Source of the DNA: Mycolicibacter virginiensis
Lineage (GTDB): Bacteria; Actinomycetota; Actinomycetes; Mycobacteriales; Mycobacteriaceae
Assembly (NCBI RefSeq): GCF_022374935.2
Contig: NZ_CP092430.2
Span: 1,674,001 to 1,738,000 of the forward strand
Length of the DNA stretch: 64,000 bases
Direction of reading: 5' to 3'
Part shown: piece by piece, positions 42,729-53,369 of the stretch
How the letters are laid out: the number at the start of each line of letters is the position of its first letter
How positions within the stretch are numbered: the first letter of the stretch is position 1
The notes under the pieces: model-generated
Told to the model about the DNA's origin: nothing
Database searches by the model: none
What the model saw: only the letters and a program-made list of their open reading frames with translations
Position numbers and translations under genes: made by a program

Positions 42729-44366
42729 CTAGTAGACGTCGCGTAGGTAGCGGTGCGTCTTGATGAGCTGGTTGACATACGCGTGCGCCGCAGCGGTATC
42801 CATGTTGCCGGCGCTGGCCACCACGGCGTGCAAAGCGGCGTCGACGTCCTTGGCCATGCGTTCGGCATCACCGCACACGTAGAGCTGCGCACCTTCTTCG
42901 AGCCACCTGAAGAGCTCGGTCGAGTGCTCCCACATCCGTTGCTGGACATACCGGTTCGGTGCGTCGGCGGCGCCGTCGCGGGAGAACGCGAGGTCGAGGC
43001 GAGACAGCACCCCTGACCTGAGGTAGTCCTCGAACTCGTCTCGGTAGAGGAAGTCACTGGTCCGGCGCCGGTTCCCGAAGAACAGCCACGACCGTCCCTT
43101 CGCGCCGGCGGCGCAGCGTTCTTGCAGGAACGCTCGAAACGGCGCCACCCCGGTCCCGGGGCCGACCATGATGACCGGTACGTCGGGCCGGGGCAGTCGG
43201 AAGGAGTGGGTGGGCCGCAGGTGGACTCGCACTGAGTCGGCGCGATCGGCCAGGAACGTGGTGGCCACGCCGCCGTAGTGGCGGTCGGCGAGGCGATAAC
43301 GCACGGTCGCGACGGTCAGGTGCACGTGGTCGGGGCTGACCAGCGGGCTCGACGCTATCGAGTAGTCGCGGTACTGAAGCGGACGCAGCATGTCGATCAC
43401 CTCGTCCGCGGTCAGCGATCCCAGTCTGATCAGGTCGAGTACGTCTCTGCCGTAGAGCCATGAGCCCTGTGCCACACCGGCATTCCCGTTGAGGGAGGCT
43501 GCGGCATGCTCATCGCGGGTGCGTGACGCGGTCAGTTCTCGCAGCGCCCGCGATGGCGTCCGGATCTCGAGGCGATGCGTGAGCAGCGCGCCGAGGGGCT
43601 CGTCGTGGCCGGGCACCGTATGGTCGGGTCTCAGGCCGAACTCGGCCAGTATGGCGTCGACGAGGGCGGGATCGTTGGTCGGATGCACGGCCAGGGAATC
43701 GCCTGCGGCATAGGCGATGCCGGAACCGGTGAGGTCCAGCTCGTAGTGACGGACTTCCTTGTCGGATCCCGGCGCTGTGAGCAGCCGGTTGACCACTACA
43801 CGGGCTTCGAACGGGTGGTCCCGGTCGGGGTTGGTCGATGGGGCCTCATCGGGAGTGTGTGCCGCTCGGCTGGTCACGACGACGCCGGCAGTGGGCGTGG
43901 TGTGCTCGGCTGACAGGAGTTTGACGACGTCGGTCGTCCAGGCCGCGGCCGGCTTGGCGTAGGAGCCGTCGATCTCGACGCGTTCGGTCAACCGGGTGGC
44001 GCCCAGCTGCTCGAGACGTTCGTCGAGCAGTCGGCCGGCGTTGCAGAACAAGTCGTAGCCGGTGTCGCCGAGGGCGAGTACGGCGAAACACAGGTGTTCC
44101 AGACGGTCGGCGGCGTCGGCGCTCAGTGCCTCCCAGAACAGGTTGGCGTTGTCGGGAAACTCGCCGTCGCCCCAGGTGGAGGTGACGACGACGAGGTGGG
44201 TGGCCGACTGCAGCTCGGTGATGTCGACTTGGTTGAGTTCGACGGCTTCTGCGGGGCGACCGGTGGTTTCTGCGAAGGCTTCGGCGAAGGACATGGCGGC
44301 GTCCTCGGCGTTGCCCATGTCGCTGCCGTAGCCGACGATCATCGAGAAATCGGGGCGGGAGTTCAC
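42729..44366 (-). CDS. CysJ-like flavodoxin/FAD/NADPH reductase
   Basis: 545-aa diflavin reductase. Residues 1-150: flavodoxin domain with FMN loops YGSDMGNAEDAA, TSTWGDGEFPDN and LGDTGYDLFCNAG. Residues 190-400: FAD domain with RDYSIASSP. C-terminus: NADPH domain with GPGTGVAPFRAFLQER and VCGDAERMAKDVD. It resembles the sulfite reductase alpha subunit CysJ. It is encoded with an IucA/IucC-FhuF-like protein behind an iron box and not with nirA, which in mycobacteria takes electrons from ferredoxin. I therefore infer a role in ferric-siderophore reduction. The start GTG overlaps the upstream stop. Confidence 0.85.
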   Translation of the reverse strand: MNSRPDFSMIVGYGSDMGNAEDAAMSFAEAFAETTGRPAEAVELNQVDITELQSATHLVVVTSTWGDGEFPDNANLFWEALSADAADRLEHLCFAVLALGDTGYDLFCNAGRLLDERLEQLGATRLTERVEIDGSYAKPAAAWTTDVVKLLSAEHTTPTAGVVVTSRAAHTPDEAPSTNPDRDHPFEARVVVNRLLTAPGSDKEVRHYELDLTGSGIAYAAGDSLAVHPTNDPALVDAILAEFGLRPDHTVPGHDEPLGALLTHRLEIRTPSRALRELTASRTRDEHAAASLNGNAGVAQGSWLYGRDVLDLIRLGSLTADEVIDMLRPLQYRDYSIASSPLVSPDHVHLTVATVRYRLADRHYGGVATTFLADRADSVRVHLRPTHSFRLPRPDVPVIMVGPGTGVAPFRAFLQERCAAGAKGRSWLFFGNRRRTSDFLYRDEFEDYLRSGVLSRLDLAFSRDGAADAPNRYVQQRMWEHSTELFRWLEEGAQLYVCGDAERMAKDVDAALHAVVASAGNMDTAAAHAYVNQLIKTHRYLRDVY

Positions 44367-45175
44367 AGTTGGTGCCCGCCCGAACTCGATACGGTGCTGG
44401 TGGGGACCCGACGTAGGGCCGTCCTCGGCTGGACCGCCGACATGGCGGGCCCCCGCACCGGCAGGCCGAAGCCGACCATTGCGTCCAGGATGGCCTGACT
44501 TCGCCGGAAGCTGATGGCCTCGTCCTGCTCGGTGCGGCGCGGCAGCTGAGCGGCGGCCACCACCACCGTCGATCCCAGAAGCTGCCACATCGACGAGATC
44601 GAGATCGCGCCCTCGCACACCGCGTGGAGCCGGACGAACAGCGGCGCCAAGGTTCGGTGGCAGCGGTGGGCCGCCCAGGTGGTCAGGGCCGACTCGCTCG
44701 GCAGCACCACCACCGTGTCGGTGTGAGAGCGCTCGTCCGTCCCGTTGATCCAGGGATCGTCGGGAAGTGCCCGCACGGTCGGGTCGACAACGGCCACCCA
44801 GTCGATGTCGTTGTCCCGGTCGAAGTGCACCCACAGGTTCTCCAGACCGGTGTCCCACGCGCGTCCCTCGAGTAGCACCAGGGGGAGAAGTCGGCCCAGC
44901 ACCTCGTGGATCAGGCGGGCAGCCAGTACGTTTCCTGCCGCGCGTCGATCGGTCAAAGCGGCGGTCTCGTCGAAGCGGATCCGCAGGCGATCGATGGTGA
45001 AGACCGAATCCAAGGGGAACCATCGGCGCTTGTTGACGTCAGCGAGAACCGCGACGCCGTAGGTTCGTGGGCATTGCGGATGGAGCTGGCGAAGCCTGGT
45101 ACACGATTCGTGCAACGCGAACCGCCGACGAATTACCATTCTCGCGATAAGGGGATCCTCGCCCGTGGACGTCAC
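44363..45175 (-). CDS. IucA/IucC C-terminal / FhuF-like protein
   Basis: 270 aa from GTG 45175 with AGGAG 6 nt upstream. The sequence (FALHESCTRLRQLHPQCPRT, VLAARLIHEVLGRLLPLVLL, ENLWVHFDRDNDIDWVAVVD) resembles the IucA/IucC C-terminal or FhuF-like family linked to siderophore handling. I do not see the C-terminal Cys cluster of true FhuF ferric reductases. An IdeR-like box lies 14 nt upstream of the start, and the gene is coupled to the diflavin reductase. Confidence 0.65.
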   Translation of the reverse strand: MTSTGEDPLIARMVIRRRFALHESCTRLRQLHPQCPRTYGVAVLADVNKRRWFPLDSVFTIDRLRIRFDETAALTDRRAAGNVLAARLIHEVLGRLLPLVLLEGRAWDTGLENLWVHFDRDNDIDWVAVVDPTVRALPDDPWINGTDERSHTDTVVVLPSESALTTWAAHRCHRTLAPLFVRLHAVCEGAISISSMWQLLGSTVVVAAAQLPRRTEQDEAISFRRSQAILDAMVGFGLPVRGPAMSAVQPRTALRRVPTSTVSSSGGHQL

Positions 45176-45188
45176 CCAAGCTCCTTAC

Positions 45189-45207
45189 GTAGGTTAGGCT
45201 AACCATA
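45189..45207 (-). promoter_or_regulatory. IdeR iron box before the reductase operon
   Basis: GTAGGTTAGGCTAACCATA matches 16 of 19 positions of the IdeR consensus (TTAGGTTAGGCTAACCTAA). It is the best iron box in the window and can only serve the leftward operon starting at 45175. Confidence 0.85.
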
Positions 45208-45280
45208 CTAAGGGTGAAGGGTGGCGATGAGCGCTGTGACGGGTTTCACTACGGAGCGGTCGTGGGCGGACCGTCGTTCG

Positions 45281-46003
45281 TCAGGCGGCGCTCTGTGCCG
45301 TCAGGACGTCTTCGATGCGGTCCAGCACGGTTGCGGCCACCAGGCGGTGCGCGCCGAGCGGCTCGGCCACCGGGATTCCCGCCTGTGCGGCGTAGGCGGC
45401 GACCCGGTCGGTGATTCTGCCGTGGGCCAAAAACCACGGGGCGATCATCAGCCTCGTGGCACCGCGTGCCCGCAACCGTTCGACGGCCTCGGGCACCGAA
45501 GGCTGGGGACCTTCAGTGGCGAACGCGACTTCGACTCCGGCCCAACGTGTTCCGCGAGACAACGGGGCCGCGATCGTGGCGGTCTGGGCGTTGGCCGCAG
45601 GACGCGACGAGCCCACCGCGACCACCACGACGCCCAGCTCCGGGTCGAACCGCGAGGCGCCGGCGCTCGACAGGCGTTCGCCGAGGACCTGCACCAGGCG
45701 GCTGTCCTCACCCAGCGTTGGAGCGACTCGCACGGCGACGCCGGACTCCGCGATCATCGCCGGAATATCGACGCGGGCGTGGTAGGCGCTGGCCAACAGC
45801 AGGGGCACGACGATGGTGTCGCCGCCGTTGCCGCCGGCTTCGCGCAGCACATCGCGCAGGTTCGGGCTGCTGTGTTCGCAGAACGCCACCCGCACGGCGT
45901 ATTCGGGCGCGACCCGGCGCAGGTGCCCGGCGATCGCATGGGTGTTGGCCGCCGCGCGCGGATCCCGGCTGCCGTGCGCGGTCAGCACCAGCGTGGTGGT
46001 CAC
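45281..46003 (-). CDS. CbiX/SirB-like chelatase
   Basis: 240 aa with two half-domains, each with a metal-binding His: LTAHGSRDPRAAAN at the N-terminus and PWFLAHGRITDRV in the second half. Proteins of this type insert Fe or Co into sirohydrochlorin. Downstream of nirA and cysH it would supply siroheme for sulfite reduction. GTG 46003 overlaps the cysH stop. Confidence 0.82.
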   Translation of the reverse strand: MTTTLVLTAHGSRDPRAAANTHAIAGHLRRVAPEYAVRVAFCEHSSPNLRDVLREAGGNGGDTIVVPLLLASAYHARVDIPAMIAESGVAVRVAPTLGEDSRLVQVLGERLSSAGASRFDPELGVVVVAVGSSRPAANAQTATIAAPLSRGTRWAGVEVAFATEGPQPSVPEAVERLRARGATRLMIAPWFLAHGRITDRVAAYAAQAGIPVAEPLGAHRLVAATVLDRIEDVLTAQSAA

Positions 46004-46740
46004 GAGGCGTGAAGCCCGCATTCGGTCTTGGCCAGGCCGGCCCAGCGTCCGCTGCGTGGATCGGCGCCGGCCGCCGGCTTGATCGTGCACGGCGCGCAGC
46101 CGATCGACGGGTAACCCTCGTCGATCAGCGGGTTGACCAGCACGTTGTTGGCAACGATGTAGGCGTCGAACTCCTCGTCGGACCATGCGGCGATCGGGTT
46201 GACCTTCACCAGACCGAACTGCTCGTCGAAGCTGATCAGCGGTGCATTGGCGCGCGTCGGCGCTTCCACTCGACGCAACCCGGTGACCCACGCCGAGTAG
46301 TTGTGCAGGGTGCGGGACAACGGCTCGACCTTGCGCAGTCGGCAGCACAGCGCCGGATTGGATCCGAACAGGTCCTTGCCGTGGGTCGCGTCCTGCTCCG
46401 CCACGGTCTGCTCCGGGGTGACGTTGACCAACGCGATGTCATACATCGCCTCCACCGCGTCGCGGGTACCGATGGTCTCGGCGAAGTGGTAGCCGGTGTC
46501 GAGGAACAACACCGGAACCCCCGCACGGACCTTGGCCGCCAGGTCCACCAGCACCGCGTCGGCCATGTTGGAGGCCACCACGTAATTGCAGGAGGCGGGT
46601 CCTGCTGAACCGTCGAGCCCATTCACCCCGCCGAAGTTCGCATCCGTCCACTCCAGCAGCTCGGTGGCACTGGCGCCGTCGAGCTCGGCCGCGCCCTTGG
46701 CGGCCAGTTCACGCAACTCCGCTTCGCTGTGAGGCCTCAT
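46000..46740 (-). CDS. cysH: APS reductase CysH
   Basis: 246-aa phosphoadenylyl/adenylyl-sulfate reductase. Cys pairs CCRLRK and GCAPC bind a 4Fe-4S cluster, the mark of APS (rather than PAPS) reductases, and the catalytic Cys is in ECGLH at the C-terminus. It reduces APS to sulfite. Both ends overlap neighbours by 4 nt. Confidence 0.93.
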   Translation of the reverse strand: MRPHSEAELRELAAKGAAELDGASATELLEWTDANFGGVNGLDGSAGPASCNYVVASNMADAVLVDLAAKVRAGVPVLFLDTGYHFAETIGTRDAVEAMYDIALVNVTPEQTVAEQDATHGKDLFGSNPALCCRLRKVEPLSRTLHNYSAWVTGLRRVEAPTRANAPLISFDEQFGLVKVNPIAAWSDEEFDAYIVANNVLVNPLIDEGYPSIGCAPCTIKPAAGADPRSGRWAGLAKTECGLHAS

Positions 46741-48416
46741 CGCAGATCGTCTTCTTCAGCACGCACCGCCCACTGGGCGAAACGCTCACCGGCGCTGCGT
46801 TGTTTGATGAAGTTGCGCACCACCCGCTCGATGTAGTCGCCGAGTTCGTCGCTGTAGACCTTGTGCTGGCGCAGCTTGCGGCCGAACCCGCTGTCGGCGC
46901 CCAGGCTGCCACCGAGGTGCACCTGGAAGCCGGGGACCGAATTGCCGTTGCCGTCGTCGATCATCTGGCCCTTGAACCCGATGTCGGCCACCTGGATGCG
47001 GGCGCACGAGTTCGGGCACCCATTGATGTTGACCGTGACCGGCACGTCCAAGACGGCGTTGAGGTCGTCGAGGCGTTGCTCGAGTTCGGGGACCAGGCTC
47101 TGGGCGCGCACCCGGGTCTCGACGAACGACAGCTTGCAGAACTCCAGTCCGGTGCAGGCCATCAGGTTGCGTCGCCACGGCGACGGGTTGGCCGGCAGAC
47201 CCAGCGCATCCAGCTCCGCCACCAGGCCGTCGACCTTGTCGTCGGGAACGTCGAGGATGACCAGCTTCTGGTACGGCGTGAACCGGGCCCGGTCGGAACC
47301 GACCTGCTCCATCAGTTCCGCGACCTTGAGCAGCGTGGCGCCGTTCACCCGACCGGAGATCGGGGCCACCCCGACCGCGTTGTGGCCGTTGCGGGTCTTC
47401 TGCACCCCCACGTGGTCGACAGTCGCGGTGTGCTGCTCGGGTGCCGGCCCGTCGATCAGCGGCCGTCCCAGGTATTCCCGTTCCAGAACTTCCCTGAATT
47501 TTCCAATACCCCAGTCCTTGACCAGGAACTTCAGCCGGGCCTTGGACCGCAGCCGGCGGTAGCCGTAGTCGCGGAACAGGCTCGTGACGGCCTCCCACAC
47601 GTCGGGGACCTCGTCCAGCGGCACCCACGCGCCCAGGCGCTGGGCCAGCATCGGGTTGGTGGACAGGCCGCCGCCCACCCAGAGGTCCAGGCCGGGGCCG
47701 TGCTCGGGGTGGTTGACGCCGATGAAGGAGATGTCGTTGATCTCGTGGGCGACGTCCGGCAGACCGGAGACGGCGGTCTTGAACTTGCGCGGCAGGTTCG
47801 CGAACTCCGGGTTGCCGATGTACCGGCGCACGATTTCGTCGAGCGCGGGGGAGGGGTCGAGCACCTCGTCCAGCGATTCCCCGGCCAGCGGTGACCCGAG
47901 CAGGCCGCGCGGGCAGTCGCCGCAGGCCTCGATGGTCTGCAGCCCGACCGCGTCCAGCTGCTCCCAGATCTCTGGGACCTTCTCGATCTCGATCCAGTGG
48001 TACTGCAGATTGTTGCGGTCGGAGATGTCTGCGGTGTTGCGGGCGTAGTCGACCGAGATCTGCCCCAGGGTCCGCATCGCGGCGGCCGACAGCGCCTTGC
48101 CGTCGCAGCGCACCCGCATCATGAAGTACTTGGCCTCCAGCAGGTCAGCGTTCTCGTCGCCGGTGAAGGTGCCGTCATAGCCCTGCTCACGCTGGGTGTA
48201 GAGGCCCATCCAGCGGAAGCGCCCGCGCAGGTCGTCCTTGGTGATGGAGTCGAACCCCTGCTTGGAGTACACATCGACGATCCGGGCCTGCACGTTCAGC
48301 GCCGGGTCTTCCTGCTTGAACTGCTCGTTGTGGTTGACCGGTTCGGTCTCGCCGAGCGCCCACTGGGCCTCGCTGCGCTTGGCCTTGCTCGGGGGAGCGG
48401 TCGGAGTGGCGGTCAT
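46737..48416 (-). CDS. nirA: ferredoxin-sulfite reductase NirA/SirA
   Basis: 559-aa siroheme/4Fe-4S enzyme that reduces sulfite to sulfide with six electrons from ferredoxin. Cluster ligands are visible in TGLEFCKLSFVETR and NGCPNSCARIQ. The N-terminal NRNNLQYHWIEIE-type siroheme-binding segment is present (DRNNLQYHWIEIE). The ATG has AAGGAG upstream. It is the first gene of nirA-cysH-chelatase, behind a cysteine-codon leader. Confidence 0.92.
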   Translation of the reverse strand: MTATPTAPPSKAKRSEAQWALGETEPVNHNEQFKQEDPALNVQARIVDVYSKQGFDSITKDDLRGRFRWMGLYTQREQGYDGTFTGDENADLLEAKYFMMRVRCDGKALSAAAMRTLGQISVDYARNTADISDRNNLQYHWIEIEKVPEIWEQLDAVGLQTIEACGDCPRGLLGSPLAGESLDEVLDPSPALDEIVRRYIGNPEFANLPRKFKTAVSGLPDVAHEINDISFIGVNHPEHGPGLDLWVGGGLSTNPMLAQRLGAWVPLDEVPDVWEAVTSLFRDYGYRRLRSKARLKFLVKDWGIGKFREVLEREYLGRPLIDGPAPEQHTATVDHVGVQKTRNGHNAVGVAPISGRVNGATLLKVAELMEQVGSDRARFTPYQKLVILDVPDDKVDGLVAELDALGLPANPSPWRRNLMACTGLEFCKLSFVETRVRAQSLVPELEQRLDDLNAVLDVPVTVNINGCPNSCARIQVADIGFKGQMIDDGNGNSVPGFQVHLGGSLGADSGFGRKLRQHKVYSDELGDYIERVVRNFIKQRSAGERFAQWAVRAEEDDLR

Positions 48417-48815
48417 GATTCTCCTTCAAAGAGGAGCCGGCGGGATTGAGCGCAGTTCACCGGCGACTGTCTCCGGCGGCGCAGATCCGGCGGCCAGCTG
48501 GAAAATACAGGTGGGCGGTTCTACGACATCAAGGCAGACAGCGACAGCTGCAAACACGCTTGAAATCGATATGCCGCCGAGCCACCAAGGCAACCCCGGA
48601 CGAGGTGCAGTAGGCGGCGGTCACAGCGCCGATTATGCCATGGATGCCGAAAATCTTCCTTACCGGCGCAAAGTTGTGATCAGCGTGAGCAAAACTCATC
48701 TGGTGCTCGATGCTACGGGGTCGGGCCGGGGGAGCGGATCGGAACGGTCGGGGGCGATGCGCCCCGGCGCCGGGCCACCGCAGACGACAGCCGATCGGAA
48801 GGCGGGTGGGACTAG
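48417..48815. other. divergent regulatory region, nirA / exported-protein gene
   Basis: 399 bp. It contains the leader ORF and its promoter, GC-rich inverted segments (CCGGCGG repeats near 48440-48500) that could form the attenuator structure, and at the right the GGTGGG-type start region of the 48816 gene. No further gene seen. Confidence 0.55.
48529..48624 (-). CDS. cysteine-codon leader peptide of the nirA operon
   Basis: A 31-aa ORF from GTG 48624 ends VCSCRCLP, with three alternating Cys codons near the stop. A -10 (CATAAT, 48637-48632) sits 7 nt before the GTG, so the start is probably leaderless. It ends 112 bp before nirA. It fits the cysteine-responsive attenuator type known ahead of sulfur genes in M. 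smegmatis. An internal GTG (48585) could give an 18-aa form. Confidence 0.68.
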   Translation of the reverse strand: MTAAYCTSSGVALVARRHIDFKRVCSCRCLP

Positions 48816-49355
48816 GTGAGTATCGACTTCGGATGGGAACCGGCGTGGGAACCACTGCCGGTGGCCGACCCGCCGCCGCGCACGAGCGGCCGTGCTCAGT
48901 TGCGCCGCTGGCTGGCCGTGGCGACGCTGGCGGCCACCGTCGGTTGCGGCGGATGGCTGGCGGTCCAGCATTACCAAACCCACCTCGCCGGTGAGCAGGC
49001 CCTGGAGGCCGCAGAGGCATATGTGTTGCGGCTGAGCAATATCGATGCCGACAACGTCGATCGCAATTTCGCCGACATCACCGACGGATCGACCGGGCAG
49101 TTCCGGACCATGCACACCCGCTCCAGCGTGCGGTTGCGTCAGCAACTGATCGACAACAGGGCGACGGCACGCGGGCATGTTGCCGAGGCGGTACTGAAAT
49201 CCGCCGACCGCAACCACGCCGTGGTGGTGCTGCTGGTCGACCAGGCGGTGCGCAACGCCGACAACCCCGAACCCGTGCTCGACCACAGCCGGATCCGGAT
49301 GACCATGGACAAGGTCGACGGCCGCTGGCTGGCGAGCAAGGTGGAGTTGGTATGA
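48816..49355 (+). CDS. Mce-associated-like membrane protein
   Basis: 179 aa. A cytoplasmic N-terminus with Pro-rich part, one transmembrane helix (about residues 33-50, WLAVATLAATVGCGGWLAV), and an extracellular domain (VLRLSNIDADNVDRNFADIT, KSADRNHAVVVLLVDQAVRN) like Mce-associated proteins. GTG 48816 start; its end overlaps rpfD by 4 nt, so the two are coupled. Confidence 0.75.
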   Translation: MSIDFGWEPAWEPLPVADPPPRTSGRAQLRRWLAVATLAATVGCGGWLAVQHYQTHLAGEQALEAAEAYVLRLSNIDADNVDRNFADITDGSTGQFRTMHTRSSVRLRQQLIDNRATARGHVAEAVLKSADRNHAVVVLLVDQAVRNADNPEPVLDHSRIRMTMDKVDGRWLASKVELV

Positions 49356-49747
49356 GGAAGTTCACAGCGTTGACGGCGGGCGTGCTGCTGGTCGGGGCCG
49401 CCGAGTTGTCCGGCGCGGCGAGCGCCGATCCGATCGATTGGGAAGCCATCGCCCTGTGCGAGTCCGGCGGGAACTGGTCGGCCGATACCGGCGACGGCGG
49501 CTATGGCGGGCTGCAGATCAGCGCGGCGGACTGGGACAGCAACGGCGGGGTGGGACTGCCCTCGCAGGCCACCAAACAACAGCAGATCGCCGTCGCCAAG
49601 CGCATCATGGCCAACCGGGGCCCCGGGGCCTGGTCGGAATGCGTGCCGCGCAGTGGTGCCGCCTCGACCGTGCCGGTCGGCTCGCTGACCCACTATGTGA
49701 CGACGCTCTACGAGGACACCCCCGGGACCGGCGCGCCAGCCGACTGA
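49352..49747 (+). CDS. rpfD: resuscitation-promoting factor RpfD
   Basis: 131-aa secreted lysozyme/transglycosylase-like protein that cuts peptidoglycan to aid regrowth. Signal peptide (KFTALTAGVLLVGAAELSGA); Rpf domain from IDWEAIALCESGGNW (catalytic Glu in CESGG) through GGYGGLQISAADWDSNGG, with a second Cys (SECVPRSG). It is short, without a long C-terminal extension, as in M. tuberculosis RpfD. Confidence 0.9.
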   Translation: MRKFTALTAGVLLVGAAELSGAASADPIDWEAIALCESGGNWSADTGDGGYGGLQISAADWDSNGGVGLPSQATKQQQIAVAKRIMANRGPGAWSECVPRSGAASTVPVGSLTHYVTTLYEDTPGTGAPAD

Positions 49748-49796
49748 GGCGCCGGCGAACAGCGCCGCCCGCGACACCGTGGGATGATCGGGCCTC

Positions 49797-50978
49797 ATGA
49801 CCCCGACCCCGACTGCCGTAGCGCTGCCCGACGCGGCGCCGGCCCAGCGCGGCCACGACGGCCCGTTCGGGGTGTATGTGCACGTGCCGTTCTGTTTCAC
49901 CCGGTGCGGCTACTGCGACTTCAACACCTACACCCCGGCGGAGCTCGGCGGCGCAAACCCCGACGCCTGGGTGGCCGCGCTGGACAAGGAACTGGAACTG
50001 GCCGCCGCCCGGCTGGGGCGCCAGCCGGCTGACACGGTATTCGTGGGAGGCGGCACGCCGTCGCTGCTGGGCGGCCCGCGGCTGGCGCGCGTGCTCGACC
50101 AAGTGCGCAAGCACTTCGGACTGGCCGAGGACGCCGAGGTCACCACCGAGGCGAACCCTGAGTCGACGTCGCCGGAGTTCTTCGAGACGATCCTTGCCGC
50201 CGGCTACACCCGGGTGTCGCTGGGCATGCAGTCGGTGTCGCCGCGCGTGCTGGCCACCCTGGACCGCATCCATTCGCCGGGCCGGCCGGTGGCGGCGGCG
50301 CGCGAGGCGCGTGCCGCCGGCTTCGAGCACCTCAATATCGACCTGATCTACGGCACCCCCGGCGAGACCGTTGATGATCTGCTGCGTTCGGTGGACGCCG
50401 CGCTCGAGGCGGGTGTGGATCACGTCTCGGCCTACAGCCTGATCGTGGAGGACGGCACCGCGCTGGCCCGTCGGGTGCGGCGCGGGGAGTTACCGGCTCC
50501 CGAGGGTGATGTGGCGGCGCACCGCTATGAGCTGGTCGACGCCCGGCTGCGGGCGGCGGGGATGGACTGGTACGAGGTGTCCAACTGGAGCCGGCCCGGC
50601 GCGGCCTGCCGGCACAACCTGGGCTACTGGAACGGCGGCCGATGGTGGGGTGCGGGCCCGGGCGCGCACAGTTACGATGGCGCGCTGCGTTGGTGGAACG
50701 TCAAGCACCCCAACACTTATGCGCAGCTATTGGAGCAGGGCGCGCTGCCGGTGGCCGGCTTCGAGGAGCTCTCCGAGGCCGACCGGCATACCGAGGACGT
50801 GATGTTGCGGCTGCGGATGCGTGACGGTCTGGCGCTGGCGGATCTGGGTGCCGACGAGCGTGAGCGCGCCGCGACCGCGGTTGCCGACGGACTGCTGCAC
50901 ATCGACGATGAGCGGCTGGTGTTGACCGATCGTGGTCGGCTACTGGCCGACGCGGTGGTGCGCTCGCTGTTGGCTTAA
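49797..50978 (+). CDS. hemW: HemW-type radical SAM protein
   Basis: 393 aa. The radical SAM motif PFCFTRCGYCDF binds 4Fe-4S with an adjacent Cys as in HemN/HemW; also GGGTPSLLGG and GAGPGAHSYDG. HemW is a heme chaperone; the older name at this locus is hemN. The length and the missing N-terminal extension favour HemW over true coproporphyrinogen dehydrogenase. ATG 49797. Confidence 0.88.
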   Translation: MTPTPTAVALPDAAPAQRGHDGPFGVYVHVPFCFTRCGYCDFNTYTPAELGGANPDAWVAALDKELELAAARLGRQPADTVFVGGGTPSLLGGPRLARVLDQVRKHFGLAEDAEVTTEANPESTSPEFFETILAAGYTRVSLGMQSVSPRVLATLDRIHSPGRPVAAAREARAAGFEHLNIDLIYGTPGETVDDLLRSVDAALEAGVDHVSAYSLIVEDGTALARRVRRGELPAPEGDVAAHRYELVDARLRAAGMDWYEVSNWSRPGAACRHNLGYWNGGRWWGAGPGAHSYDGALRWWNVKHPNTYAQLLEQGALPVAGFEELSEADRHTEDVMLRLRMRDGLALADLGADERERAATAVADGLLHIDDERLVLTDRGRLLADAVVRSLLA

Positions 50979-51149
50979 GGCGGGTCAGCGCGGTTCGCGG
51001 CGGTCTGATGAGCCGCGTGCACGAATCTCGACCATGTGGTGTGGTGCCCGCCTTTGCGCGACAACTGTTGCCCACGGCCGCAGCTGTCGGAAGTTGTCGC
51101 TCCAAGCCGGGCGCGCACCGTGTCGCCGAGCGGCCAGCGTTGCGGCAAA

Positions 51150-51443
51150 TCAGCCGCTGAACCAGCCGCGGCCACCATCCCAGCTGCCGCAGATGCCCTG
51201 GATACAACCGTGGCCGAAGCCACCCTGGCCGGGAATGAAGCCGCCGCAGCCCTGCCAGCCGGCGTCATGGCCGCAGCCGCTGCCGCCACCGTTGCCGTCG
51301 GGGCCGCCGGCACCGTGCGGCTGGGCCACCACGACCGGGCCCGCCGGCGCGCTCATCGCCATCACGCCGGCCGGGGCGACGGCGATCGCCGCCGCGGCTG
51401 TCGCTACGAACATCGAACCCACGAGCTTTCGAATACTTAGCAT
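51150..51443 (-). CDS. glycine-rich exported protein
   Basis: 97 aa from ATG 51443 (ATG 51458 also possible). Signal peptide MLSIRKLVGSMFVATAAAAI; mature part Gly-rich with four Cys (SGCGHDAGWQGCGGF, GHGCIQGICGSW). The last part is a low-complexity G/W region. There is no known family. It is divergent from mbtI, with an intergenic gap of 216 bp. Confidence 0.6.
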   Translation of the reverse strand: MLSIRKLVGSMFVATAAAAIAVAPAGVMAMSAPAGPVVVAQPHGAGGPDGNGGGSGCGHDAGWQGCGGFIPGQGGFGHGCIQGICGSWDGGRGWFSG

Positions 51444-51634
51444 GACTCCATATTCCATACCGGGGCCCTTGTTGCCAACCGTTGTGTGAGTACTGATACC
51501 GAATCGTGAACGCCCGTAACGCATCACTGCGATCCGTTCGCCGCGGCGGCTGTCACTGATCCGATGAGCTGTGCCCGGCCCGCCGGCGCAGGCTCACGCC
51601 GCGCGGATTCGTGGGGCGAGGCGCACGTCACTGG

Positions 51635-53006
<1,372 letters not shown>

Positions 53007-53032
53007 ATCCGCGGCCCCGTCCTCTCGGTGAG

Positions 53033-53346
<314 letters not shown>

Positions 53347-53369
53347 CGGCATCCGTACGCACCAGAGGG

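Noticed and set aside
42729..44366. Naming the diflavin reductase cysJ
   Set aside because: Domain plan fits, but it is not in the nirA operon, has an iron box and no hemoprotein beta subunit is present.
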